Of a stretch of DNA of 64,000 nucleotides, positions 53,058-64,000 are shown piece by piece. The notes under the pieces are model-generated. The model was given only the letters and a program-made list of their open reading frames with translations. It was not told the origin of the DNA and made no database searches. Location: positions 15,283,880 through 15,347,879 of the forward strand of contig CM046855.1 of assembly GCA_025617745.1 (NCBI GenBank), read 5' to 3'. Each line of letters begins with the position of its first letter. Position 1 is the stretch's first letter. Origin of the DNA: Heliocidaris erythrogramma (taxonomy: Eukaryota; Echinodermata; Echinoidea; Camarodonta; Echinometridae). The position numbers were made by a program, and so were the translations under genes.

Positions 53058-55560
53058 CATATGGTTATTATCCCTCAAGTTTTGTGCAAATGCCCATAAT
53101 TTGATATACATATTTGAACAATGACTTGTATCATTCCGTTTCACACACATTCATTCTACATTTTGAAAGTATTCTCCCATTGTGAAATTGTTTAGAAAGC
53201 CGGTTTATATTGTCCAAAAAGCATAATAGCCTAGTATTATAAGCAGAATAGAATGAATTTCATCAAGTTGAGAAAAGAATTTGAACTTTTTTTTAAACCA
53301 CGGAAGTACATTTGTGTTTGTTAAACGAACGTCAAAAACAAGGTGTGTAGAGAGCCCCCCCCTTCCCCAGTCTATACAGACGTGAATTTCATGATCTTAT
53401 TTAGTTGGCATGGTTTTTGTCTATATTACTTCCCACCGATTTTTCTGCATATCATTTTAAACATAACTATATTAAAAGTAGTTTTGGCATTTTATGATCT
53501 TGCCATCATTTGTTTCCACCCAAGAACATTGTCTCATTATATTCTGCATTTGTGCTTAATTATTCTAGTTTGGAATTATCCTCTTATTTGCTCATCACAT
53601 TTCTCCTCTATTTTCACACTTGTAACTAATTTCAGATAGTCGGGGTGATGGAAAAGTATTTAACAAAAAATATAGAATTGCTTTCTAATGTAATACCAGT
53701 GTATGAGGGGCTTTTTAGAGGCAATACAACTATTGTGAATGCCTGCAAAAGGCTTTCATTAATTAAAATGTGCAGCACCTGAGCTTACATTGTTTGTTCT
53801 TCCATTAAAAAAAATATTGATTTCAACCTGCAAAATGAATGTCAAATAAGCTACCATGTTGCAAATTTCAATCAAGATTGTTCAGAACTGATATTCTTTA
53901 TTATACGACATTCTCATTCATGCACCACACATGGGTCCTCCACAACTCTGATCAAATACGAACACAATGATACATCATAATTTTGTTCTGACAAATTTTG
54001 TCATTTTAATTCTCATCATTTTTTTTTAGGCCTTTACATACAAGGACAAAAAGAGGGGTTTGCACTGCTACACGTTCTCATCCTATCTCAGGTTTCCATG
54101 AGATTTCCATACAAAGAAACAGAAAAAAAAGGTGGTTGCAAAAAATGTACACATGACTAACTAGTAACAGTAGGCAGCTTTCCATATCATAGGTATCTCA
54201 TTCTCACTGAAATTTACAAGCTTCATATTATGCTGTCCACTGCATCCACTGTGAGGAAGCCAAAACATTTCAAGAATCTTCAGATAACTTGACATCTATA
54301 TTCTTATTGTGTGTGCGTGAACATAAACAAGAATGTATAGAGAATGATATTGATTTCCACCGAACGTATTTGATGCAGAAATGGGAAGTGTTGACGTTAG
54401 CTATCTAACTGAGAATATCTGTATAATCCCAGTCCAAATGTATGGATTTATAGCCACAGAGGGACAGGAGTATAATTATGCACAACACAAATGCGTGCCG
54501 TTATTCACACATGCATGCACACAAAACACACACACACTTTACATGTTGAGGGAGGGAATCGTTTGAAGTTATTCGATAACTCATAAAGATAGAACAAACA
54601 TATAGACACAGGAAAGAGATATCTATTTGACAAGACATTTGAAAAACTTTGGCTTCCCTCTAATTCAAAGAAACAAACTATGTTATGCTAGACGCCTGAC
54701 ATAAACTGGCAACTTTTACAGACTCATCTAAAGAAGGTAAAGACAACTGGAGAAATGAAGAACTTTCTCAGACCTAGGATGAAACAATTAAAGAGAGTAT
54801 TGCCATTGGGTAAATTTGGTTTCTAAACTTGGTGCAGAACATTGCAAATACCATGGGACATGAGCTACACCTTGGTGACTCCAAAACTTTTGATATTTCT
54901 ACACAACAGAATCAAATTTGAAAAAATAAATAATTGTATAGACTTGATACACAACAGACACTTGATTGAATGTGACACATTCCGCAATGCTTTCTCCTTC
55001 AAATTCAAAGAAGTACATTTTCATGCAATTAACTACTTTTACCTAGCATATAAAAATAACACATCAATTTGTGCATACAAATGTCTATTAGTTACACAAC
55101 ATTTCTGTCCGTTCCTCACTCTGCTCATATACTTACATGCATTCAGTGTACGTGTGTGTGTGTGTGTGTGTGTGTGGAACAGTATCACAATGCAATCTCA
55201 GTACAAACACAAGAAATCATCACATATCCTGATAGCAAAAATAAAGGATTCCAGTCTGATAGCTCTAAGAATAAATTAAAAATCATTACTTCAACCGAAT
55301 CCTTTTGAAATAAATAGCAATAGCAGCTACTGGCAAGCAACTATTTGATTCACTTTCCAATTTCTGTGCAATTTCAACCTCCTATCCTTGATCAATATTT
55401 GCAGTACTACTCTGGCAGTTTGTTTGACATTTATCCATATTCGATACCCAACCTATCCCATTTTGGGATCAAATTCATCAGCTATCGCATTATGACATTG
55501 ATAAATAGTGCACACAGATTTTATTCAAGAAAAAAAAAAGATGAATGCGACTGCGTCTCC
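53058..55560. other. Non-coding stretch
   Basis: About 2.5 kb of AT-rich sequence. It includes a short AC run near 54520-54535 and a (GT)n microsatellite at 55150-55176. No exon was recognised. The 145-codon frame at 54842-55279 runs through the microsatellite and has no recognisable pattern. Confidence 0.45.
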
Positions 55561-55561
55561 T

Positions 55562-56392
55562 ATATGCCTCCGCCTAAATTCAGTTGATGGCTCAAACTCT
55601 TCTAGAAATATTTGGTAACGAGGCTAAAAACCAGTAATTTCATGTAATTTTATGTAATTTGACCTCTGTGACCTCTGACCTTTGACCTACTTACCCCAAA
55701 ATCTAATCAGTTCATCTTTCTATGGGTATGCATACTGGTACCAAGTTTGAAGTTCTCACCTCAGATAGTTCTTGAGATATCGCGGTAACGGTGCTAAAAA
55801 CCACTAATTCCATGTAATTTCATGTAAATTGACCTCTGTGACCTTTGAACTTTGACCTACCTACCCCAAAATCTAATCAGTTCCTCTTTCTATGGGGATA
55901 CATACTGGTACCAAGTTTGAAGTTCTTACCTCAAACAGTTCTTCAGAAATCGTGGTAACGGTGCTAAAAACCAAGAATTTCATGTAATTTCATGTTAATT
56001 TCATGTTAATTGACCTCTGACCTTTGACCTACTTACCCCAAAATCTAATCAGTTCATTTTTCTATGGGGATACATACTGGTACCAAGTTTGAAGTTCTCA
56101 CCTCAGATAGTTCTTGAGATATCGCGGTAACGGTGCTAAAAACCAGGAATTTTAATGTAATTTCAGGTAAATTGACCTCTGTGACCTCTGACCTTTGACC
56201 TACTTACCCCAAAATCTAATCAGTTCATCCTCGTATGGGGATACATACTAGTACCAAGTTTGAGGTTCCTACCTCAAATGATTCTTCAGATATCGCGGTA
56301 ACGAGAAGTGGGACGGACGGACGGACGTTACGACGGACGGACAACCCGAAAACATAATGCCTCCGGCACCCACCTTCGGTGGGCGGAGGCAT
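55562..56392. mobile_element. TIR element with TATGCCTCCGCC ends carrying a ~185-bp tandem repeat
   Basis: TATGCCTCCGCC near 55562 is mirrored by GGCGGAGGCATA near 56380-56391. Between them lie about three and a half copies of a ~185-bp unit. Each has AACGGTGCTAAAAACCA, CATGTAATTTCATGTAA, a TGACCTCTGACCTTTGACCT cluster, CCCCAAAATCTAATCAGTTC, TACTGGTACCAAGTTTGAAG and a GATATCGCGGTAACG boundary. Near the right end are (GGAC)n and a hairpin (GCCTCCGGCACCCACC then TTCGGTGGGCGGAGGC). Confidence 0.8.
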
Positions 56393-59300
56393 AAAAAAAG
56401 AAAGGAGAATTTTGAACTCCAGTGTAGGTGGTTTAAAACAATTAAAATTCAAGAATGTTTTCCCTGAATCAAAATAAAGATAATTATGATCAGTAACTGA
56501 TATCATTCTCAGCAGCTGAATAAACAAGGCTTATAATAACAGTACCTTGGTATTTTAACCCCTGGAATAGATTTCTGTGTTTCATTAAAGTGCATAATTT
56601 GCTAATATTCGTCTCATTAGTATTTCATTATTCAAAATTCAAGACATTGTTTTGGTCCCTACTTGGAAAAGTCAACATTTATCACACTACTTGCATACAC
56701 CAGTTAAAAGATAACGTAGAGTTCTGGCCATGTAATTACATTGTGAAAGAAACTGTCTCAAAGCAATTGGGAGAAAGTGATGATGTAGGAAATAAAAATT
56801 TGTGTATACAGTGACGTTTTGGAATCATCAAAATAAAAAGAAATAAACTCAATCTCGCTGAAAAGCACATGCACCACACAGAGAAATAGGTACATGTATA
56901 TGGGACTACACATGCATGTGGCATGAATGTTTGGCCCGAACACTTTCAACTAATTCTCTTTATATTTAAAATATGAGAGCATATTAAGAGAAATCTTTTT
57001 CAGGTACATTTCTACTAAAAAGATATTCTTCCAAACTGAAAAGAATTATTTTTCCATTTTACCAGAACTCAACTTCCTCTATGAGATACATCCAATATCA
57101 AAAGGGAATTAAAACAAAAAAGTCAAATCATACTCTATCATATTTTGGTTCCATGCAATGAGTCATATATCAAAACATACTAGCAGGAAGTGACAGAAAT
57201 GATTATCTCATATAATTTACATACCTAGAGCAGTGTATTAAAATGTTAAAAATATCTAGAGCCGTGTATTAAAAAAGAACTGCTATGCCAATAGGCCTCA
57301 ACCTTTATTTACTAATAAGTGACCTAAGTGACCTATGTGACCTGTGACATTTGACATGTCAGTTTGGAGCCAGAAGGGCAGTAACTCTGTACACATGACG
57401 GGACATAACGCCCTTCTAGCCTCAAACAGACAGCATCTCCATTGTGATGCATACATACATGAATAAGTAGCAAATTTATAATGTGAATATGAACAAGTGG
57501 GATGAAGTAGATGGACAAACAACTCCAGACATAATGCCTCATGGAACAATATTGGATGCGGTTTAAACACCAATTGATGTGAGCACATTTCTCAGACCAA
57601 TATTTTCCGATGCAACATAAATTAAATGGCATTAAACTGATCCCACCTTATACATCATTCTTGTTTTCACCACAAATCTTTAACACTATGCATTTTCAAA
57701 CTCAGTATGCCTTTAATTTTTTAAGTGTAGTTTATTATCTTGTCTAAATAAGCTTTTCCTACCAATCACTGAACTGTTTCTCTTTAAATTCAATTTTCCA
57801 TTGCACTATGAAGACTTACTGATTTGCAATGAAATGCACAAAAGAAAATATCTATCAGCTTCACTCTTTCTTTAAAAATCATTAAAAACATTAAAAATTA
57901 TGTGACTTTATTCAAAGTAATATCACATTCCCTGCAAACATCAAAAGCAAATGACGAAAAAAATAAGTACCGGTAAGCCAATTTTGATACTTTCATTTCA
58001 ATTTTGGAAGTGGAGTCGATCTTATGAAATGAGCAATACCTGATGATTACTGGCAAATCATAACCAAAGGATATTTTCTTTGAACCACAGAAAGTGCACA
58101 TTCCCCTTTAATAGCAACTTAGTTGCTTACATCCACACACACCCAAAAGGACATTTCTTACAAGTTTTCTTGGGGTTTCAAAGCCGTCCACTTGCTTTGG
58201 TTCATGGACAGTATTCAGGTACATAGTCACAGGAGTACTCAGAAAGCTTTATTCATTTCATTCCCCAAATTATGGTCCAATTAATAGTCATGTATTTTCA
58301 CAATATATTTCTTACAGTAACGAAAAATGCACTGTTGTCGTTACAATTACAGCCAAATACAAGAAACAATTGTAATAGCTACATATTTTGGAATAGTTAA
58401 AAAGCAAATTATACATCATTAAGTTGATATTTGGGAGTTGAAATGACATGTTTGATTAACAATCAACGGCTAGCTACAAAGTGTACGGGAGGACAAGATG
58501 TTTCAACGGTGACAAAGAGAATGGCCTTTTGGAGACAGAGAATAATGAACTTTTGAAAAATGTCTCTAGTATAATGGTAACTTAACAAAATGATACCACT
58601 GTGCCACTATAACATGATCACTTTCTTTTGAGTATCTGTTTTTCTTTGTTAAGCAGACTATTGCAGGAAGTAAAAGTGTACAAGAATAGCTATACATATC
58701 CCATGATGCCACATCCATGTACTATTGTTGGGGGGGGGGGGGGTGTGGAATGTGAGATAACTCACTACCTGTGATCTCATGAGAGGTGTACTGGTTTGTG
58801 TAAAAACTTCATGGGAATCTTAATATGCCACAAGCCAATTTCTAGGTGGAGAAATCACCTTCAATCCTTATATCTTTCAATCATTTTATAACTTGCTTCT
58901 TGTATTTTTAAGTGCCACTTCCCATCACACTCTTTCAACATTCTGTAACTCTTCTTTACTAAGATCTTTACTAAGAGTCAACTTTGGTGTAGCATGCTAG
59001 AAGAAGACTTTGTGGGCAGCACATGAAGAATCAAATGGCTATCCGGGATCCCAATCTTAAAAACAGAGTCAAATTAAAACACATTCAAGGTGACAGCTGA
59101 AGATTTACAGAATCAAAACAAACTACAATAAATAATAGTGATTAAAAAACAAAACAAAAACAAAGCAGGATTCCAGAAATCAGTAATTTGTTTTTCATGT
59201 ACAGTGCAACCCCTTTTTTCTCTACTGTCTGTCATAATTATTTTGTTTATATGGTACAAGAACATATTCCACATATTTTTTCTTCTACTTTACATTTTAT

Positions 59301-62148
59301 GTACAGATACTCCACTTTTTTTCTTTGTTTACTTTCCTGTTTTTATTCAATGAATAGTTTATTTAAGAACATAGTTAAAATAAGAGCAAGATCTCTAAGC
59401 ATTCCATGGCTAAATCACACATGTGCACTACACTGTGTATACCACTTCTACCTGCAAGTTCAACTTTCTTATTTTTTGCACTGCCACAAGATTTTGCCAA
59501 ACACATTAGTTCTATGAAAGCACTACCGTGGAACAAAATTAACTTTCAGTTTGTTAAAAACAAATGTAAAAGAAGCTAATGATCCAATAATTAAAAAAAA
59601 ACTATGAAGGCATGTTACACTTTCTGAGATTTAGATGATCCCTCTGTTGGATTTGCCAAATGAATCAACCCACATTAGAATGAATACTAAATCTGGCACT
59701 CTTTCAGATATCTCGGATATAGCTGTGGTTTTACCACCCAATAATTTCTATTAATCTGGTATCTAATATGAAAATGGGGAATATGCCACTAAAATACTAT
59801 TTGAGGATACTTTCAACTGCTCCACAAAACCAAAGACAGTTTAGAGGTACGTATTAAATCTGCCATCATGCTACAGTGCTTGGCAAAATCTTACAGCAGT
59901 CAAAAAAACGCTCTGTAATACTCACTTATAAAAGGCCATATCACACAAAGGAGGTTCAATATTAATCCAGCCAACACTATTTTCCCACAAACTCCCTGTT
60001 ATGAATAAGTTCTAAAACGAGTTAGGGATACTAAATTTCAAACATATCATCTTCCTTTATCAGTGAAGACCAAAGACCCCAATGATCACATAAACAAAAC
60101 GATTTCCTAAACACCTTATCATTCCCAAATGACATCAAAAGAGTTTTGGTCACATCAACCTTATTAATATACCAAGACACCTCCGAATCCATGGAATCTT
60201 GTAAAAACAAATGCATTAGCATATCCTGAATTGATTCATAAATTAAGGAATTAAAATTAAAGGTTGTGAGTCTGTGGATAGTGAATATGACATGGAAAGA
60301 TCTTTTAACCATTGATAAGCAAAAATGATAAATAGAAAAAAACAAACAACTTGCAGTTCAATTTGCATAAGTTTGACGTGAAATCCATTATATGGGGCTA
60401 AACCTCCTTCATGCAAATGGCCAGAAACGCAGATTTGAATGTGGCATATCTTTATAATATTTGTGTCATGGAAGAAGTGCTTTATTATAGAATAATCTTG
60501 ACCTTTGATATGGTCTGCATATATTTATCTAAAGCTTAAAAAAAGAGCCTGATATTCAATTGATTTGGCTAATACAAAACTGTGAGGCCCAATTCACTAG
60601 ACATCAATTACTGGAAAATAACTGCTATAGAACATACAATGGCCGATTCTATCAAAATTACAAAAAGTTACATACTTCCAGTTATTTTTTTTATTGATGT
60701 ATGTTATTTGTTTTTACATTAGTTAGTAGATCAGACTGCATTATTTTGTCAGATGAAATAATGTTACTGTGCACTATGTATGACCCACATTATCCTGTGT
60801 AAAAAGTATGCACACATTAAATCTTTGTAAGATGAGTTTTCAACTTTATTGACAAAACCCTTACGTTCATTCACTCTGAATGCGATACGTACTATAAACC
60901 CATATGAAAGGTTTATCACATTAATCACCGATATTCACATAAATTAGCTTTCTTTTCTGCATCACTTTGCACAAAAAAGACAAAAAGAAAAAGTGATGCA
61001 GAAACACTCTTAGTTATAAGTCATATATCACTTGAATTACTATTTAAAAACAATTCCATTCTCATTGATGCGTTCTCCTGTACCTTCTTGGCTACTCAAT
61101 GGCACTTATAGCCTAGGTACATCCTTTCTTCCCTGGCTTGACAATTACATCATCAAACACAAAGGGCTCCCTCTTTTGGCAGTTAAGACGCTATCCCGTT
61201 TGGTAAAACGTAAAGCGATTAATGTTATGTGGAACCAATCAGCGTGGTCTTCGATGACAATCTCATCATCACGATCCGAAGCAGACGCGGCAACGGTCTA
61301 TCGTGGAGGCCCTCCTGCTTGCTCTTACGGTCAAGCTAGGGCCAAATATATATGGAACATGCAGCGACGGCGAGGCAGTGGATTAAAATAGATGAAATAA
61401 GATAACATATATGTGCAAAGATCCTGAAAGAAGGTTATGTACCCTGCTTGAAAATTACCCACATCACACATCCTAATAGATAAAGGGATATGGTCAAATA
61501 GAATAATTAACATCCCATAGCAGATTGCACCTTCTTTTTAGAATTGGCCTCTCTTGAAAGGATCTCTTCTATGTTACCTCACTTTCAGTTTGAGTTATAT
61601 GCAGGAAAAAAATCATACTCAGATAGACGAACAGAATCTGAAGATTTTACACAGGGTTTGACAAAGCTGTGCTTGTGTCTGCTTCCTTTTCCTGCAATCT
61701 GATGATTCAATCACAAACAGCAAACCTGTTGAGTCCGTTGAATCTTTCTATGAGCTAGTGGAGATTTTAGCCCTGAAGAATATCAAGGATCAGAGTGAAT
61801 ATTTTACAAAACATCTAATAGGTGAACGTGGTGTGCCATCCAGTTTGTATTGCTACATTACAAATGTGCGTACAAAAGAGTGCAGTTCTAGGAGCTTCTT
61901 CACAGATGACAAGAAGATGCTTCAAGATGAAGATGCTATGCTGTGATGGTGACGTCACGATGCACAGACTGGAACACATCTCGTTCACATACAAAGCAGA
62001 CGGTATTAAAGGTGTGGAGGACATTGATGGCAGTAGCAACCGTAAACACACGCTTTCCTTGAGCATGTGTCTGACTGGGGGCTAGCTAACCAAGTTGGAC
62101 TTGAATCTCGTCGCAGCTGTCATGTTGCTGAATGGTTCCGGCATCACT
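56393..62148. other. Region downstream of MARK; 3' UTR plus intergenic DNA
   Basis: No protein-coding exon is supported. The part next to 62148 should be the MARK 3' UTR. A candidate minus-strand poly(A) signal AATAAA lies at 60850-60845, giving a possible ~1.3 kb UTR. The part at 61130-61390 is less AT-rich than its surroundings and has short frames on both strands, without family resemblance. A G run lies at 58730-58743, and TGACCT repeats lie near 57320-57350. Confidence 0.45.
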
Positions 62149-62488
62149 TCACAAGCACAGTTCATTGGAAATCTTGGAGGCAATGTTCTTGAAGGCCATG
62201 GAGGTGCCTGATATCCGTTTAAAGCGCACCCCGTTGAGCGAGAGGCGCGGTAGCTTGCACACCTCCATCTCCCATTGGATGAGGTTGTCGCCTCGCCCAT
62301 CGCCATGTACACAAAACAATAGATAGCGCTCACGCTGTTCAAAGTCCACACCATTGGACTCCAGCACTCGGCGGATCTCACCAATGATGGAGTCAGGCTC
62401 TTTGGAGCTAGTTGTCTTCATGCTGAAGGTAAAACGTAGTGATCGGGGCTTCACTAACTCTGAGGGTGGTTCCCTTTCAACCAGTGAC
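62149..62488 (-). CDS. MARK/PAR-1 kinase, last coding exon with KA1 domain
   Basis: The frame starts after a 3' splice site (CCCATTTCAG, AG at 62490-62489). One base completes the Arg codon left by the upstream exon, and 112 codons follow before TGA at 62151-62149. After [12 protein letters not shown] comes the complete kinase-associated 1 domain (about 100 residues). It includes [56 protein letters not shown] and [20 protein letters not shown], and it ends [10 protein letters not shown]. These match the strongly conserved MARK C terminus closely. In MARK kinases this domain binds acidic phospholipids and helps autoinhibit the N-terminal Ser/Thr kinase, which phosphorylates tau/MAP repeats and acts in cell polarity. 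The terminal ELKL-like motif reads ELCL here. The kinase and UBA domains must lie right of the window. Confidence 0.96.
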
Positions 62489-62644
62489 CTGAAATGGGAA
62501 AAAGGGCAAATGTTTTTTTATATTAAAATATAATATAAAACTTAAAAAAAACAAAAACAGGTATATATTTTCTATTTTCTATCAATGAAGATTAATTTGC
62601 ATTGAAAACTTTCTGACAGAACATTACCTCAAGTTTGAAGATGA

Positions 62645-62791
62645 GGGCCCTATAACAAAGGTTTGCAATCAATTGCAAAATGGCAATGGCCAATCAAGTT
62701 GCATGCACATATTGTCCAAAAGGCTGACCATTAACCAATCAGAATTGTTTCAAATTTGCAATTGATTGCAAACCTTTGTGTTACAGGGCCC
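62645..62791. mobile_element. Short palindromic MITE (147 bp) in the MARK intron
   Basis: GGGCCCTATAACAAAGGTTT pairs with AACCTTTGTGTTACAGGGCCC. Inside it, GCAATCAATTGCAAA pairs with TTTGCAATTGATTGC. The middle has GGCCAATCAAG and AACCAATCAGAATTG. It is non-coding. Confidence 0.9.
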
Positions 62792-62847
62792 TGGTATGGC
62801 ATTACAATAATATGTATTACCTTGTCTTTTACTGTGTAAACCTACTA

Positions 62848-63014
62848 CAGTCATACCTGCTTTAGCGACCACCTGTCTATAAAGACCATAATTTCCCTTG
62901 AAAAGTGTTTCTCATTGGAACATGTATTAAAAGAACCTGTACATAAAGACCACCTGCTCATAAAGACCACTTTTCTTGTGTCCCTTGAGTGGTCTTAATA
63001 GACAGGTTTCACTG
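62848..63014. mobile_element. pogo/Tigger-like MITE (167 bp) in the MARK intron
   Basis: It is flanked by TA on both sides (62846-62847 and 63015-63016). It begins CAGTCATACCTGCTTTAGCG and ends TAATAGACAGGTTTCACTG. The phrases ACCACCTGTCTATAAAGACC, AAAGACCACCTGCTCATAA and AAAGACCACTTTTC repeat internally and appear reversed at the right end (GAGTGGTCTTAATAGACAGG). Confidence 0.85.
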
Positions 63015-63230
63015 TATAATTCATAACATTTTAGAACGCAATTCCAATAAAAAAAAACAACAGCAAGTTATTCTAAAATTAGGTTCCACCATCCCCACCG
63101 AAGATGGACGGACTTTCATGGAGCAAATTGCAGAGCTTCCATGTATTATTTCTTCACTGAGAAGCAACCATGTATTTAACGGAACCAACTAAAGCACATC
63201 AGAGTGTATCCATAAGTAATTGCTACCCAC

Positions 63231-63476
63231 CTTCTGCTAAACTTGGAAGCAAACTTGCTGAATAAGGAGATGTTGTGTGGACCACCCCTGTTCATGGTAG
63301 ATGTATCCTGGGCACTGCCCTGGGCCGCTGCAGGCCCATTGAACACAGATCGTCGACCTGGTGCACCATGGAAGGTAGCTCGGTTAACGGTTCCTCTGTG
63401 AAGCTGGGAGCCTTGTACTGGAGGACCTCTCACACTGGGTGAACCCCCTATTTGGTGTCTCTTGTTAGGAGCAGTA
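63231..63476 (-). CDS. MARK/PAR-1 kinase, penultimate coding exon (spacer region)
   Basis: The 246-bp exon lies between acceptor CTCTCTGCAG (AG at 63478-63477) and donor AG|GTGGGT. One base, 81 full codons and two bases are read, so its phase joins exactly to the last exon (Arg codon AG|G). It encodes a Ser/Gly/Arg/Pro-rich spacer ending ISLFSKFASKFSRR. This corresponds to the conserved SKFTSKFVRR-type segment found just before the KA1-bearing exon in vertebrate MARKs. The start lies in an upstream exon outside the window. Confidence 0.92.
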
Positions 63477-63478
63477 CT

Positions 63479-64000
63479 GCAGAGAGAAAACAATTGACAA
63501 GCAGATTTGAATTAGATCATTGTCACGGAAAGGAACGATACTGAATCTAGAAGGACAAATTTACCTCTTGTACCCAAGTTTGATTAAAAGTCTAAATATG
63601 AAAGTTTGAGAAAGTGAGATTTTAATGTTTTAATGACTTTGAACCATTTTAAAGGAAATGGACCAAATAAATAATCATCTGGATGATTGTGACAGAAACA
63701 TTGGAGTGTAAATGTGAACAATGTAAAACAACAAATTCTGAAAGAAAACAAAGAAGAAAGAATAGAAGGGCATGAGGTATTACATACTGGAATTCATTGC
63801 AATTCAAATGATGAATAACACATGAGAGATTTCTAACACTTAAAAATGCAGTTAGAGAGAATGTATAAATATAAAAGAAAACAAAAGTATTAGGGTGAAT
63901 GGTATACCCTTTCATACAAAAACAAAACCACACATTTTACGTTAGGGTACTAAAAACAACAAGTGACAATGCTAAATCTAGAACAAAAAGGTGATATTGA
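63479..64000 (-). other. Upstream MARK intron, running off the window
   Basis: AT-rich sequence with no exon signal, read as intron because the exon to its left needs an upstream partner with a two-base phase overhang. Confidence 0.7.

Larger units (their letters stand above)
62489..63230 (-). other. Last intron of the MARK gene
   Basis: The 742-bp intron has donor AAG|GTGGGT (63230-63229) and acceptor TTTCAG (62490-62489), phase 2. It hosts two MITEs, at 62645-62791 and 62848-63014. Confidence 0.93.

Noticed and set aside
54842..55279. 145-codon plus-strand frame
   Set aside because: It reads through a (GT)n microsatellite, has AT-driven composition and shows no family pattern or splice support.
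60031..60345. 104-codon minus-strand frame
   Set aside because: It looks vaguely protein-like but has no recognised motif or splice borders. It lies just downstream of the candidate MARK poly(A) signal, in AT-rich DNA.
61032..61391. 119-codon plus-strand frame in a less AT-rich patch
   Set aside because: No domain was recognised on either strand, and it probably belongs to the MARK 3' UTR. An undetected exon cannot be fully excluded.

Overview
This 64 kb window is AT-rich eukaryotic genomic DNA, gene-poor and packed with transposable elements. Introns with GT/AG borders, a metazoan MARK-family kinase gene, a CR1/L2-type non-LTR retrotransposon that opens with a signal peptide and a 2A-like motif, tRNA-derived SINEs and dense palindromic MITEs all point to a marine invertebrate deuterostome. 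An echinoderm such as a sea urchin is the most likely source. This is inferred from repeat style and was not tested by alignment.

Host genes. Only two host genes are supported, both on the minus strand. (1) The last two coding exons of a MARK/PAR-1 microtubule-affinity-regulating kinase lie at 63476-63231 and 62488-62149. Their splice phases match, and the last exon carries a complete KA1 domain. The rest of the gene lies beyond the right edge. (2) A 1670-nt internal exon at 17401-15732 encodes about 556 residues of a Ser/Gln/Pro/Asn-rich, probably nuclear regulatory protein that I could not assign to a family.

Autonomous or formerly autonomous elements. An uninterrupted 1150-residue ORF2-like protein (23162-19710, minus) has APE endonuclease and reverse transcriptase. 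A 105-115 bp copy of its 3' end lies inverted just upstream of it. A degenerate second CR1-like fragment lies at 8781-9774. A Tc1-like DD34E transposon (43545-45213) has intact terminal inverted repeats (TIRs), TA flanks and one in-frame stop. A 1.14 kb hAT-type element (33990-35131) has a matching 8-bp target-site duplication (TSD) and an exon-like ORF ending at a splice donor.

Non-autonomous elements. Many are delimited by TIRs and sometimes TSDs: pogo/Tigger-like (26233-26967, 62848-63014), hAT-like (27426-28344, 46505-46891, 50163-50364, 52716-53049), TTAA-flanked long palindromes (33369-33949 and relatives), short palindromes with a CCAAT-like core, and tRNA-type SINEs (39143, 47423, 50392). 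Several are nested, so relative insertion order can be read.

Tandem arrays. These are a 26-bp minisatellite (2654-3293) with an unexpanded relative at 52460, a GAT-rich array (18060-18620), a ~155-bp satellite (18626-19490), a ~150-180-bp satellite (45540-46150) and a ~185-bp repeat inside a TIR element (55562-56392). Two unrelated arrays both carry direct-repeat-1 nuclear-receptor-type motifs. The remaining long stretches are AT-rich intergenic or intronic DNA without recognisable exons.
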